Positions 1 to 5,916 of a DNA stretch of 6,146 nt are shown here, piece by piece; position 1 is the first letter of the stretch; every line of letters begins with the position of its first letter. The notes below the pieces were generated by a model. It made no database searches, was not told where the DNA came from, and saw only the letters and a list, made by a program, of their open reading frames with translations. Location of the stretch: the NCBI GenBank assembly GCA_966252075.1, contig CBINNP010000223.1, positions 1 to 6,146 of the forward strand, in the 5' to 3' direction. The stretch is from Solimonas sp966252075. GTDB taxonomy: Bacteria; Pseudomonadota; Gammaproteobacteria; Nevskiales; Nevskiaceae. The position numbers and the translations under genes are program-made.

Positions 1-2
1 AG

Positions 3-647
3 CCGGCGTCCAGCATCGATTCCGATCACCCCGCCGTCATCGCCTACACGCATGAAGTGCTAAGCGTGCACGAGCACGAGGATGCGACCGCACGCGCCGT
101 GCGCCTCTACTACGCAGTGCGCGACGGCTTCCGCTACGACCCCTACGCAGTGGATCTCTCACCACCCGGCATGCGTGCCAGCAGTGTGCTGGCCGCCGGC
201 CGCGGCTGGTGTGTGCCCAAGGCCACGCTGCTCGCCGCCGTCTGCCGTGTTGCCGGCATTCCGGCGGCCGTCGGCTTTGCCGACGTGCGCAATCACCTGT
301 CCACCGAGCGCATGCGGCAGATGATGAACAGCGACATCTATTACTGGCATGGCTACACCGCCCTGCATCTCGACGGCCACTGGCTCAAGGCCACGCCCGC
401 CTTCAACCTCGCGCTGTGCGAGCGCTTCGGCCTGCAGCCGCTGGAATTCGACGGCCACGCCGACTCGATCTATCACCCCTACGACCTCGCCGGCAATCGC
501 CACATGGAATACCTGCAGATGCGCGGCGAATTCGCCGACGTGCCGCTGGACCGGATACTGCCGGACCTGCAGCGCTTCTATCCGCAGTGGACGGCCTTGA
601 GCGGGGCGAGTTTCGAGGCGGATGTGGCGAGGGAAGTTTCGCGGTAG
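3..647 (+). CDS. Transglutaminase-like domain protein, 5' end cut off by the window
   Basis: The reading frame is open from base 3, so the GTG at 57 is probably internal and the true start lies outside the window; 214 residues are visible. The sequence resembles the bacterial transglutaminase-like family (papain-like fold). The putative catalytic Cys lies in a GRGWCVPKA motif (codon 210-212), at the head of a helix, and the putative catalytic His in YWHGYTAL (codon 348-350). In many family members an Asp follows in a 'W..D.T' strand; here the matching stretch reads WLKATPAFN, with Lys where Asp is expected, so the third catalytic residue is unclear. The tail (PLEFDG, SIYHPYD, RHMEYL) looks like a conserved C-terminal extension. 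No signal peptide or membrane segment is visible, so it is probably cytoplasmic. The substrate cannot be told; such proteins may be proteases, amidases or cross-linking enzymes. The family call is fairly sure, the function is not. Confidence 0.8.
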   Translation, partial: PASSIDSDHPAVIAYTHEVLSVHEHEDATARAVRLYYAVRDGFRYDPYAVDLSPPGMRASSVLAAGRGWCVPKATLLAAVCRVAGIPAAVGFADVRNHLSTERMRQMMNSDIYYWHGYTALHLDGHWLKATPAFNLALCERFGLQPLEFDGHADSIYHPYDLAGNRHMEYLQMRGEFADVPLDRILPDLQRFYPQWTALSGASFEADVAREVSR

Positions 648-803
648 CAGCCCTATGCGGTGCTCGCGAAGATGCCGGTTTATCAGACATGGCTAACCTC
701 CCGTAGCGGCAGCTTCTTGCCGGTCAAAGGCTAGGCTGTTCTGCGACCGAGTTATCAGACTGCTTGTCAGCTTATCGGGCGGCCTTTTGTCATCTATTTC
801 TAG
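648..803. other. Spacer between the transglutaminase-like gene and the cassette
   Basis: I see no gene here. The stretch is poorer in G+C than the gene before it and ends in TTTCTAG just before the cassette boundary. It contains TTATCAGAC twice (680-688 and 752-760) and a related CTTATCGGGC at 772-781, plus a weak hairpin CGGCA/TGCCG near 707-722 with no T-run. It could be old integron platform or attI-like DNA, or ordinary chromosomal spacer. It has no attC-like inverted structure ending at 803-809. Confidence 0.4.
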
Positions 804-1219
804 TTGGGCGTGAAGCGATGAACTGGTTCGTCAGGGCTACTCGGCATGCTACGAAGCTGCGATTCCGAATGCTCCGGCTCGCGACAATCAAGGACATTCC
901 CACTGAAAGGTTCAATGCACTGCGAGCGCAGCTAGTTGCTGAAGGATGGGCACAAACATATGAGTACACCGGATTTGATGCGTGGATAGATTATGGCTGC
1001 CTGAAGCTCCGGAAAGGCAGAGACAAGTTGAAGCTGGAATGGGACAACTGGACTGAAGGCAGTGTCGAGGGGCGGCACGATATCGTCGCAGCGATTGGGG
1101 AAAAGGTTCGGCTACCAGTAAGCGGAGAATGGCGATGGAGCAAATACGATGCGCGAACTAAGAATGCCCAACAACGCCATGCAGGCGACGCGGCAAAGCC
1201 GCGCGCCTGATGGCAGGCG
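804..1219 (+). mobile_element. Solitary integron gene cassette (416 bp)
   Basis: Seen directly: GTTGGGC (803-809) matches the integron core-site consensus GTTRRRY and is the exact reverse complement of GCCCAAC (1166-1172, consensus RYYYAAC). A second core-type GTT follows at 1219-1221. Integron integrases cut between G and TT, so the mobile unit would run from T804 to G1219. It contains one gene starting 14 bases after the boundary and ending inside the attC, the usual compact cassette layout. Its base composition is visibly lower than that of its neighbours (901-960 is 30/60 G+C). It has no promoter of its own that I can recognise, also typical. No integrase and no further cassette are in the window, so it is a lone or CALIN-type cassette. 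It lies between the 3' ends of two convergent genes, where insertion would do little harm. Confidence 0.85.
818..1210 (+). CDS. Cassette-encoded hypothetical protein (130 aa)
   Basis: I do not recognise a named family. The start is set at ATG 818, the first start codon inside the cassette, 14 bases after the boundary at 803/804; the frame stays open back to a TTG at 764, but that lies outside the mobile unit. A further ATG at 869 (residue 18) begins a more protein-like stretch (MLRLATIKDIP) and is a real alternative; neither start has a strong ribosome binding site. The likely core, residues 18-112, is a small soluble domain rich in aromatic and charged residues (AEGWAQTYEYTGFDAWIDYG, KLKLEWDNWTEGSVEG), with no signal peptide and no membrane helix. 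The last 14 residues (AQQRHAGDAAKPRA) are encoded by the attC site itself, a common feature of cassette proteins, and are probably not functional. Cassette genes of this kind often encode accessory or stress functions, but nothing here specifies one. Confidence 0.8.
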   Translation: MNWFVRATRHATKLRFRMLRLATIKDIPTERFNALRAQLVAEGWAQTYEYTGFDAWIDYGCLKLRKGRDKLKLEWDNWTEGSVEGRHDIVAAIGEKVRLPVSGEWRWSKYDARTKNAQQRHAGDAAKPRA

Positions 1220-1225
1220 TTACGA
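1166..1225 (+). repeat. attC recombination site (59-base element)
   Basis: The site is 60 bases long. R'' is GCCCAAC (1166-1172) and the R' position is G|TTACGA (1219-1225). The arms pair as follows: AT 1179-1180 with AT 1210-1211; CAGGCG 1182-1187 with CGCCTG 1204-1209; CGCGGC 1189-1194 with GCCGCG 1198-1203; the loop is AAA 1195-1197. G1181 and A1188 have no partner, matching the extrahelical bases that guide integrase onto the folded single strand. 1173-1178 and 1212-1218 form the unpaired central spacer. In the integrated state R' is GTTACGA and pairs poorly with R''; with the cassette's own TTGGGC from 804-809, as in the excised circle, pairing is perfect. Poor pairing here is expected, because the bases after G1219 belong to the downstream DNA. 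Confidence 0.85.
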
Positions 1226-1266
1226 GATATTCAACCTTTCGACGATGCCACTCAGCGCTACTCGCC

Positions 1267-2766
1267 TCAGAACAGCGCCTTGACCGAAAACAGCAGCTTC
1301 GCCTCGCTGTCTTCCCGGCGCCGTTCATCGATGCCACGGTCATAGACCGGCAGCGCCGCGCTCAGCGTGGCGCGCAGGTGCGGGCGCCAGCGCAGGCCGA
1401 GTTCGGCGCCGATGTCGGCCAATTCCACGGTGCTCGGCTCACCCGCAAGCGCCTGTTGCAGATGCGCGAGGCCGTATTCGGCGAACACGCGTGGCAGCAC
1501 GCGCAGGCCGAAGAGGTCAGGGGCGTCGATCTGCAGGTCCGCCAGGGCAAGCAGGCCGCTGTCGCCGATTGCCACGCCTGGCAGGTACGCGCTCAGATTG
1601 TCGAGCCCGCCGAGTACCCATTGCGCCTGCGCGGGCAGGCGGTACGCACTGTATTGCGATGAGACGCTGAAGCCCAGGCCGAGGCTGTCGCCGAGGTCGC
1701 GATTGAGGCTGGCGGTGGGGCGCCACAGCAGGAAGTCGAGATCGCCGGCACCGGCCACGGGTTCGGAGCGCAGGCCCTTGCGCGCGGTGAGGCCGAGGCT
1801 GAAATCCCAGTCTTGTGGCGCGACACCATCGCGGCGATAGAGCAGACCGGCCTGCACGGACGGATAGCGCTCATGCAGGCTGGTTTCCAGCTCTTGGCCG
1901 CGGCGCTCGCGATAATCCGAGTACTGATAGCGCAGCTCGCCGATCAGGCCGCTGCGCTGCGTCGCCGCCAGCGGATAGAGCCAGGCGAACTCGGCTTCGT
2001 CGACATCGCCGTCGACGCGCAGGCCCTTGTCGCGCGAGTAGTCGAGTGCGCGCACGGTGAGGCCGAAGATGCCGATGGGCGTGACGCTGCTGGCACTCAG
2101 CGTGCCCTCGTTGTAGTCGTCGGCTCCGAACTCGTCGTCGTTGAGATGCGTCAGCGCGCTGCGCCAGCTGCCGGTGAGCAGATCGCCGTGGCGATCCGCA
2201 TAGCTGCCTTCCAGCTCGGCGAAGTAGCGGCCGGCGAAGCGGTTGCCGGGGTTGGCGAACTCGGCGCTGAAGCGGGCGGGCCGCTGGTCCAGCGCCTGGG
2301 CTTCGATATCGAGCAGGTAGCCGTCGCTGGCCGGCTGCAGGGAGGTCTGGGCGCCGATGCGTGCACGCTCCGCGTAGGCGCTGGCGAGCATGCGCCGCGG
2401 CTCCAGCTCGCTTGCGCTCAGCTCGTCGGCGCCGCGGAAGAAGGGCGCCAGTTCGCGCGGGGCGGCGACGCCGAGCAGAGGCTTCTCGCTGACGCTGATG
2501 TAGAGATCGTCGCCGTCGGCGGCGTAATGCACCTGGGCGCCGAGGCGGCCCGCCTGGCGGTAGGCGTCGCCCACGGCGCGTGCCACGGTTTCGGCGCTGT
2601 CGGCCACGCCGAGCGCCTGGGCGATGCGCTCGATGTCGAGGCCGATCTCGCCGACCAGATGCACGCGGTAGCGGCCGGCGCGCAGCTGCGCGCGCGGAAT
2701 CTGCTGCTGGATCTCGGCCAGCGGCGCCTGCTCCGGCGGCAGCGGCGGCGGCAGGGTGACGGCCAT
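1267..2766 (-). CDS. ShlB/FhaC/HecB-family (TpsB-like) outer-membrane transporter
   Basis: Family members are Omp85-type 16-strand barrels that secrete a partner protein (TpsA) across the outer membrane. With the start at ATG 2766 the protein has 499 residues, slightly short for the family. Residues about 33-93 resemble a POTRA domain (RYRVHLVGEIGLD ... AYRQAGRLGAQVHYAADGDDLYISVSE), and 100-158 a second one. From about 162 the sequence is barrel-like, alternating and aromatic-rich (FANPGNRFAGRYFAELEGSYADRHGD in two parts: 168-180 and 181-193), and it ends in LLFSVKALF, a C-terminal Phe signature for assembly by BamA. QWVLGG (382-387) marks the loop-6 region, but the usual VRGY/F is replaced by LSAY (391-394). 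No signal peptide follows the 2766 start, although an outer-membrane protein needs one; see the leader entry. No TpsA gene adjoins it, so the partner is unknown. An Omp85-type porin or enzyme-transporting role is also possible. Confidence 0.75.
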   Translation of the reverse strand: MAVTLPPPLPPEQAPLAEIQQQIPRAQLRAGRYRVHLVGEIGLDIERIAQALGVADSAETVARAVGDAYRQAGRLGAQVHYAADGDDLYISVSEKPLLGVAAPRELAPFFRGADELSASELEPRRMLASAYAERARIGAQTSLQPASDGYLLDIEAQALDQRPARFSAEFANPGNRFAGRYFAELEGSYADRHGDLLTGSWRSALTHLNDDEFGADDYNEGTLSASSVTPIGIFGLTVRALDYSRDKGLRVDGDVDEAEFAWLYPLAATQRSGLIGELRYQYSDYRERRGQELETSLHERYPSVQAGLLYRRDGVAPQDWDFSLGLTARKGLRSEPVAGAGDLDFLLWRPTASLNRDLGDSLGLGFSVSSQYSAYRLPAQAQWVLGGLDNLSAYLPGVAIGDSGLLALADLQIDAPDLFGLRVLPRVFAEYGLAHLQQALAGEPSTVELADIGAELGLRWRPHLRATLSAALPVYDRGIDERRREDSEAKLLFSVKALF

Positions 2767-2817
2767 CAGCGTGCGTCCGGCCGAGCCGGCAGAATGGTGT
2801 GGATCATGGTGCTCCCC
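2764..2817 (-). promoter_or_regulatory. Strong ribosome binding site and 13-codon leader frame overlapping the TpsB-like start
   Basis: On the minus strand GGGGAG (2817-2812) lies four bases before an ATG (2807-2805), the best ribosome binding site near this gene. That ATG opens a frame of 13 codons (MIHTILPARPDAR), one frame off the transporter gene, and stops at TGA 2768-2766, sharing one base with the transporter ATG (2766-2764). Two readings fit: a leader peptide translationally coupled to the transporter, or a frameshift in the GC-rich stretch 2770-2795 that has separated the original start and signal sequence from the rest of the gene. Confidence 0.5.
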
Positions 2818-2967
2818 AATGTCGGGTGAGCCTAGAAATCTGAAGCTTGCCGCCCGCTGACGTGGCCGCGCTGACCTCGCGGCGCGCGCATCAGCCATGG
2901 TCTGCAAGCCCGCCGCTGGCTACGGTGCCGGCCTGGTGGAAGGCCGCATGGAAGAGAGAGCCTGAAC

Positions 2968-4902
2968 ATGGAAGCACGGATCGGCCGCATGCGCGGCGCG
3001 GGGATCGCGGCGCTGACTGCCTTGCTGGCAGTGCTCGCCGCCTGCTCGGCGAACTCGCCGCCGTCCGACGCGGACGCCGGCGGCGGAAACTGGACCACGC
3101 TGGGCACGCGCAGCACACCGGCCAGCGATGCCGCGGCGATCACCGACAACGCCGATGCCCGCTGGAGCGACTACGACCCGGCGCCGCTGTATCCGGGCGT
3201 CAAGAAGCTGGACCTGCAGTACATCACCCTGCGCGACGGCGTGAAGCTGGCCGCGTACGTGACGCTGCCGGCCGACGCCGACGGCAAGGCGGTGACGACG
3301 CCGCTGCCGGTGGTGCTGGTGCAGACCTCGTACAACGGCGCGGTCGGCAATGCCGTCAGCGCGCTCGGCGGCGCCGATCCCTACATCGTCCAGCACGGCT
3401 ATGCGAGCGTGGTGGTCGACGTGCGCGGCACCGGCCAGTCGCAGGGCGGCTGGGAAGCCTTCGGTGCCACCGAGCAGGCGGATTACGCGGAGGTGGTGGA
3501 CTGGGTGACGCAGCAGCCGTTCAGCGACGGCCGCATCGGCGTCTACGGCGTCTCGTACCTGGGCATCACCGCCATCCTCACCGCCGCGCAGAACCACGCC
3601 GCGGTCAAGGCGGCGTTTCCGATCGTGCCGATCGGCGATGGCTACCGCGACATCGTCTTCACCGGTGGCCAGGTCAACCCCACCTTCATCCCGATCTGGC
3701 TGGGCCTGGTCTCGGTGCTCGGCCTGACCAATCCGACGCTGCTGAGCGATCCGGCGATAGGCGTGCCGGTGGTGCTGCAGCATCTGCTCAGCGCCGTCGC
3801 CAACTTCCAGGTGCCGACCGTGCTGCGCGCGTTCGCCGGCGATCCCGACACCGCCTACGACGGCGCGTTCTGGCAGCAGCGCTCGCCGCTGGAACAGCTC
3901 GACGGCGTGCAGGTGCCGACCTTCATCGTCGGCGGACTCTACGATCTGTTCCAGCGCAGCGAGCCGATCAGCTACGAACGCCTCAAGCACCGCGTGCCGG
4001 CCAAGCTGCTGATCGGTCCGTGGACACATCTGCAGGCGGCGATGGGCGACGGCCTGCCGGCGGACGGCGTGCCGCCACTTAACCACATCCAGCTGCGCTG
4101 GTTCGACCAGTACGTCAAAGGCATGGACGTGGGCGCCGACCAGATGCCCAATGTCACGCAGTACGTGAGCGGCCACGGCTACGCAACCGCCAGCGACTGG
4201 CCGCACCCGCAGGCCCGCGCGCAGCGCTGGTACCTGCGCGGCGACCAGCAGCTCAGCGAGCAGGCGCCGGCAGCCGCCGAGAAATCCAACATCGCGCTGC
4301 AGTTGCCGATCCAGGGCCTGTGCTCGATCAGCGCCTCGCAGTGGACGGCCGGTCTGCTCGGCTTCATCCCGCTGCCCTGCTTCGAAAACAGCAATGCCTC
4401 GGAGAACTGGGCGGTGAAGTACGAGACGCCGGTGATGGCGGCCGACTACTACCTCAACGGGCCGATCCTCGCCGAGATCTGGATGTCCACCACCGCCGCC
4501 GATGCCGGGCTGTCGGTGCGTGTCGATGATGTCGACGAGCGCGGTATCGCCAGGTCGCTCAGCAATGGCATCCAGACCGCATCGCTGCGCGCGCTCGACG
4601 CGAGCCGCTCGCGTTTCCTCGACGGCCAGATGATCCAGCCCTGGCATCCCTACACGCAGGCCTCGGTGCAGCCGCTGGACGGCGCGCCAGTGCCGGTCGC
4701 GGTGGAGATTTTCCCCACCAGCGCGCGGATCGCCGCCGGTCACAGGCTCCGCGTCGCCGTCAGCGCCAGCAATCTGCCGCAGGGCGTGCCGCCGATCCCG
4801 ACGCTGCTCCAGTCGCTGGCCGGCGTGCTGACGATCTACAGCGATGCCGCGCATCCGTCGAGCGTGGTCGTGCCGGTGGTGCCCGCGGCGGCCTTGAACT
4901 AG
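2968..4902 (+). CDS. CocE/NonD-family serine hydrolase, predicted lipoprotein
   Basis: Predicted hydrolase of the X-Pro dipeptidyl-peptidase (S15)/cocaine-esterase group, 644 residues. The N-terminus has Arg residues, a hydrophobic run (12-24) and a lipobox LAAC with Cys26, so it is probably lipid-anchored in the periplasm or outer membrane. The linker to about 75 is low-complexity. The alpha/beta-hydrolase domain spans about 80-385: DVRGTGQSQG (151-160), nucleophile Ser196 in GVSYLG, Asp326 in GGLYDLF, His354 in GPWTH, then RWFDQYVKG. Tyr122 (SYNG) is in the place of the oxyanion Tyr of cocaine esterase. Residues about 390-640 match the family's C-terminal beta-sandwich. Cys452 and Cys471 could form a disulfide, which would suit export. 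All catalytic residues are intact. A GAGAGAG run at 2954-2960, seven bases before the ATG, can serve as ribosome binding site. It is transcribed away from the TpsB-like gene and ends before a palindromic region. The substrate (ester, amide or peptide) cannot be predicted. Confidence 0.9.
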   Translation: MEARIGRMRGAGIAALTALLAVLAACSANSPPSDADAGGGNWTTLGTRSTPASDAAAITDNADARWSDYDPAPLYPGVKKLDLQYITLRDGVKLAAYVTLPADADGKAVTTPLPVVLVQTSYNGAVGNAVSALGGADPYIVQHGYASVVVDVRGTGQSQGGWEAFGATEQADYAEVVDWVTQQPFSDGRIGVYGVSYLGITAILTAAQNHAAVKAAFPIVPIGDGYRDIVFTGGQVNPTFIPIWLGLVSVLGLTNPTLLSDPAIGVPVVLQHLLSAVANFQVPTVLRAFAGDPDTAYDGAFWQQRSPLEQLDGVQVPTFIVGGLYDLFQRSEPISYERLKHRVPAKLLIGPWTHLQAAMGDGLPADGVPPLNHIQLRWFDQYVKGMDVGADQMPNVTQYVSGHGYATASDWPHPQARAQRWYLRGDQQLSEQAPAAAEKSNIALQLPIQGLCSISASQWTAGLLGFIPLPCFENSNASENWAVKYETPVMAADYYLNGPILAEIWMSTTAADAGLSVRVDDVDERGIARSLSNGIQTASLRALDASRSRFLDGQMIQPWHPYTQASVQPLDGAPVPVAVEIFPTSARIAAGHRLRVAVSASNLPQGVPPIPTLLQSLAGVLTIYSDAAHPSSVVVPVVPAAALN

Positions 4903-4967
4903 CTGCGGTCGATCATGGGGCGGGACGCGCCTGCCTCATGAAGCGCCCCTCATCCGCCCTTCGGGCA

Positions 4968-4993
4968 CCTTCTCCCCGCGCGCGGGGAGAAGG
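4968..4993. terminator. Perfect 26-base palindrome, likely transcript 3' end of the hydrolase
   Basis: CCTTCTCCCCGCG at 4968-4980 is followed directly by its exact reverse complement at 4981-4993. In RNA the central bases would form the loop. It lies 66 bases after the hydrolase stop. No U-run follows, so it is not a classic intrinsic terminator, but the strong stem could halt RNase or polymerase in either direction. Confidence 0.5.
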
Positions 4994-5063
4994 AAGCGGC
5001 GGACCCGCCGCGAGGAAACCTTGATGAACCTTCCCGGGCGCGGGGAGAAGGATGCTGTGCGCT

Positions 5064-5089
5064 CCCCTCTCCCGCTTGCGGGAGAGGGG
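5064..5089. terminator. 12-bp inverted repeat, likely transcript 3' end of the PAP2 gene
   Basis: CCCCTCTCCCGC (5064-5075) and GCGGGAGAGGGG (5078-5089) pair perfectly around TT. It lies 24 bases beyond the stop codon of the minus-strand PAP2 gene, where a terminator would be expected. It lacks a U-run on either strand; a G-rich run (5091-5104) adjoins it. It is probably a member of a dispersed intergenic repeat family with terminator-like effect. Confidence 0.5.
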
Positions 5090-5112
5090 CTGGGGGTGAG
5101 GGGATACGTGCG

Positions 5113-5916
5113 TCAGGCCCGATCCGTCGCGATCTGCATCCGCTTCAAGGCCGCCAGCACAGGTGCGCGCAGATAGTTCGAGGCGGTCACCAGCAGCGTC
5201 AGCGTGGCGATGCTGCGCGCCATCGTCTCGGCGCGCGGATAGGGGATCGGCACGCAAAGCAGCGCCAATGCCGCCGCGCCGAACAGCGCCACCAGCAGCA
5301 GATGGCCGGGCACGCTCAGGCCCCAGCGCCAGCGCGCGGCGAGACGCGTGCCGAGCAGCACCGATACGCAGCCGAGCGCGGCACCGACCGCGGTGTCCAG
5401 CGGCCAGTGCACGCCCACCATCACGCGGCTTGCGGCAATGCAGCCGGCCATCAGCAGCAAGAGCACGCGCAGCGCCGGCGAACGCAGGTGCACGGCGACG
5501 CTGCCGGCGACGAAGAAGGCCGTCACCGAATGGCCGGACGGGAAGCTGCCGCGCCGGTAGCGCGGGCCTTCGACGAACAGCTGCTGCAGCACGGCCGGCG
5601 GCCGCGCGCTGTCCACCAGTTCCTTGAGCGCATGGCTGAGCAGCAGCGCGACGAGACCGGACAGCAGCAAGGTCCACAGCATCTGCGGATAGCGCCGCGC
5701 CAGCACCGCTACCGCGACGCAGGCGCAGAGACTGTCGCCGCAGTAAGTCAGGCATTGCAGCAGCACCGGCGGCACGCTCGCGCCCAGGGCGTTGAGCGTC
5801 GCAAAGCCGGCGTGATAGCCACCGACGGCATCAAGCAGCACGGCGATGCCGGCCAGCAGCAAGCTGCAGCCGGCCAGCATCAGTGCGCCCGGTGTCGCGT
5901 CGTCGCGCGCGCTCAT
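5113..5916 (-). CDS. PAP2-family membrane phosphatase
   Basis: 267 residues with all three signature motifs of the PAP2 (type 2 phosphatidic acid phosphatase) superfamily: K98-x6-R105-P106 (KELVDSARP), PSGH at 126-129 and SR-x5-H-x3-D at 163-174 (SRVMVGVHWPLD). His129 and His170 are the expected catalytic bases, Asp174 their partner. Hydrophobic segments near 12-30, 50-72, 79-97, 131-145, 149-162, 175-190 and 204-222 make it an inner-membrane protein with the active site at a membrane face, most likely periplasmic. Known relatives dephosphorylate undecaprenyl diphosphate, phosphatidylglycerol phosphate or lipid A; the sequence alone does not choose between them. About 75 residues follow motif 3, more than the core domain needs. 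The start ATG (5916-5914) overlaps the stop of the upstream glycosyltransferase as ATGA, so translation is probably coupled, which supports a shared polyprenyl- or lipid-linked sugar pathway. Confidence 0.92.
   Translation of the reverse strand: MSARDDATPGALMLAGCSLLLAGIAVLLDAVGGYHAGFATLNALGASVPPVLLQCLTYCGDSLCACVAVAVLARRYPQMLWTLLLSGLVALLLSHALKELVDSARPPAVLQQLFVEGPRYRRGSFPSGHSVTAFFVAGSVAVHLRSPALRVLLLLMAGCIAASRVMVGVHWPLDTAVGAALGCVSVLLGTRLAARWRWGLSVPGHLLLVALFGAAALALLCVPIPYPRAETMARSIATLTLLVTASNYLRAPVLAALKRMQIATDRA

Larger units (their letters stand above)
4903..5112. repeat. Palindrome-rich spacer between convergent genes
   Basis: This gene-free spacer holds a series of hairpin-forming units: GCCCTTCGGGC with a C(UUCG)G-type tetraloop (4956-4966), a perfect 26-base palindrome (4968-4993), GCGGCG/CGCCGC (4996-5001 and 5006-5011), a partial copy of the 26-base unit whose right arm GCGCGGGGAGAAGGA (5038-5052) repeats 4980-4994 exactly, and a 12-bp stem (5064-5089). 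Units of the type CCCCTCTCCCGC...GCGGGAGAGGGG are widely dispersed between genes in high-GC proteobacteria, which is from memory and not checked here. They probably act as bidirectional terminators or mRNA 3'-end stabilisers for the two convergent genes. Confidence 0.8.

Noticed and set aside
764..800. Promoter built on TTGTCA at 764-769 or 787-792
   Set aside because: No acceptable -10 hexamer lies at 16-18 bases from either.
648..809. A second attC ending at GTTGGGC 803-809, starting near GGCTAAC (691-697)
   Set aside because: The two arms show no complementarity beyond the core bases, so no attC fold is possible.
764..817. TTG start at 764 for the cassette gene
   Set aside because: It lies outside the cassette boundary at 803/804, so it could not move with the gene; the added residues look like translated spacer.
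1813..2829. Plus-strand open frame (338 codons) opposite the TpsB-like gene
   Set aside because: Ala/Val/Gly-rich shadow of the minus-strand barrel gene with no recognisable motif.
2920..4854. Long minus-strand open frame (644 codons) opposite the hydrolase gene
   Set aside because: It mirrors the codon bias of a GC-rich gene; the product is Arg/His/Gly-rich with no domain, while the plus strand carries intact catalytic motifs and a lipobox.
4913..5755. Minus-strand open frame (280 codons) through the palindromic spacer and the PAP2 gene
   Set aside because: It reads through the hairpin repeats and overlaps the PAP2 gene in another frame; the PAP2 frame has all three signature motifs.
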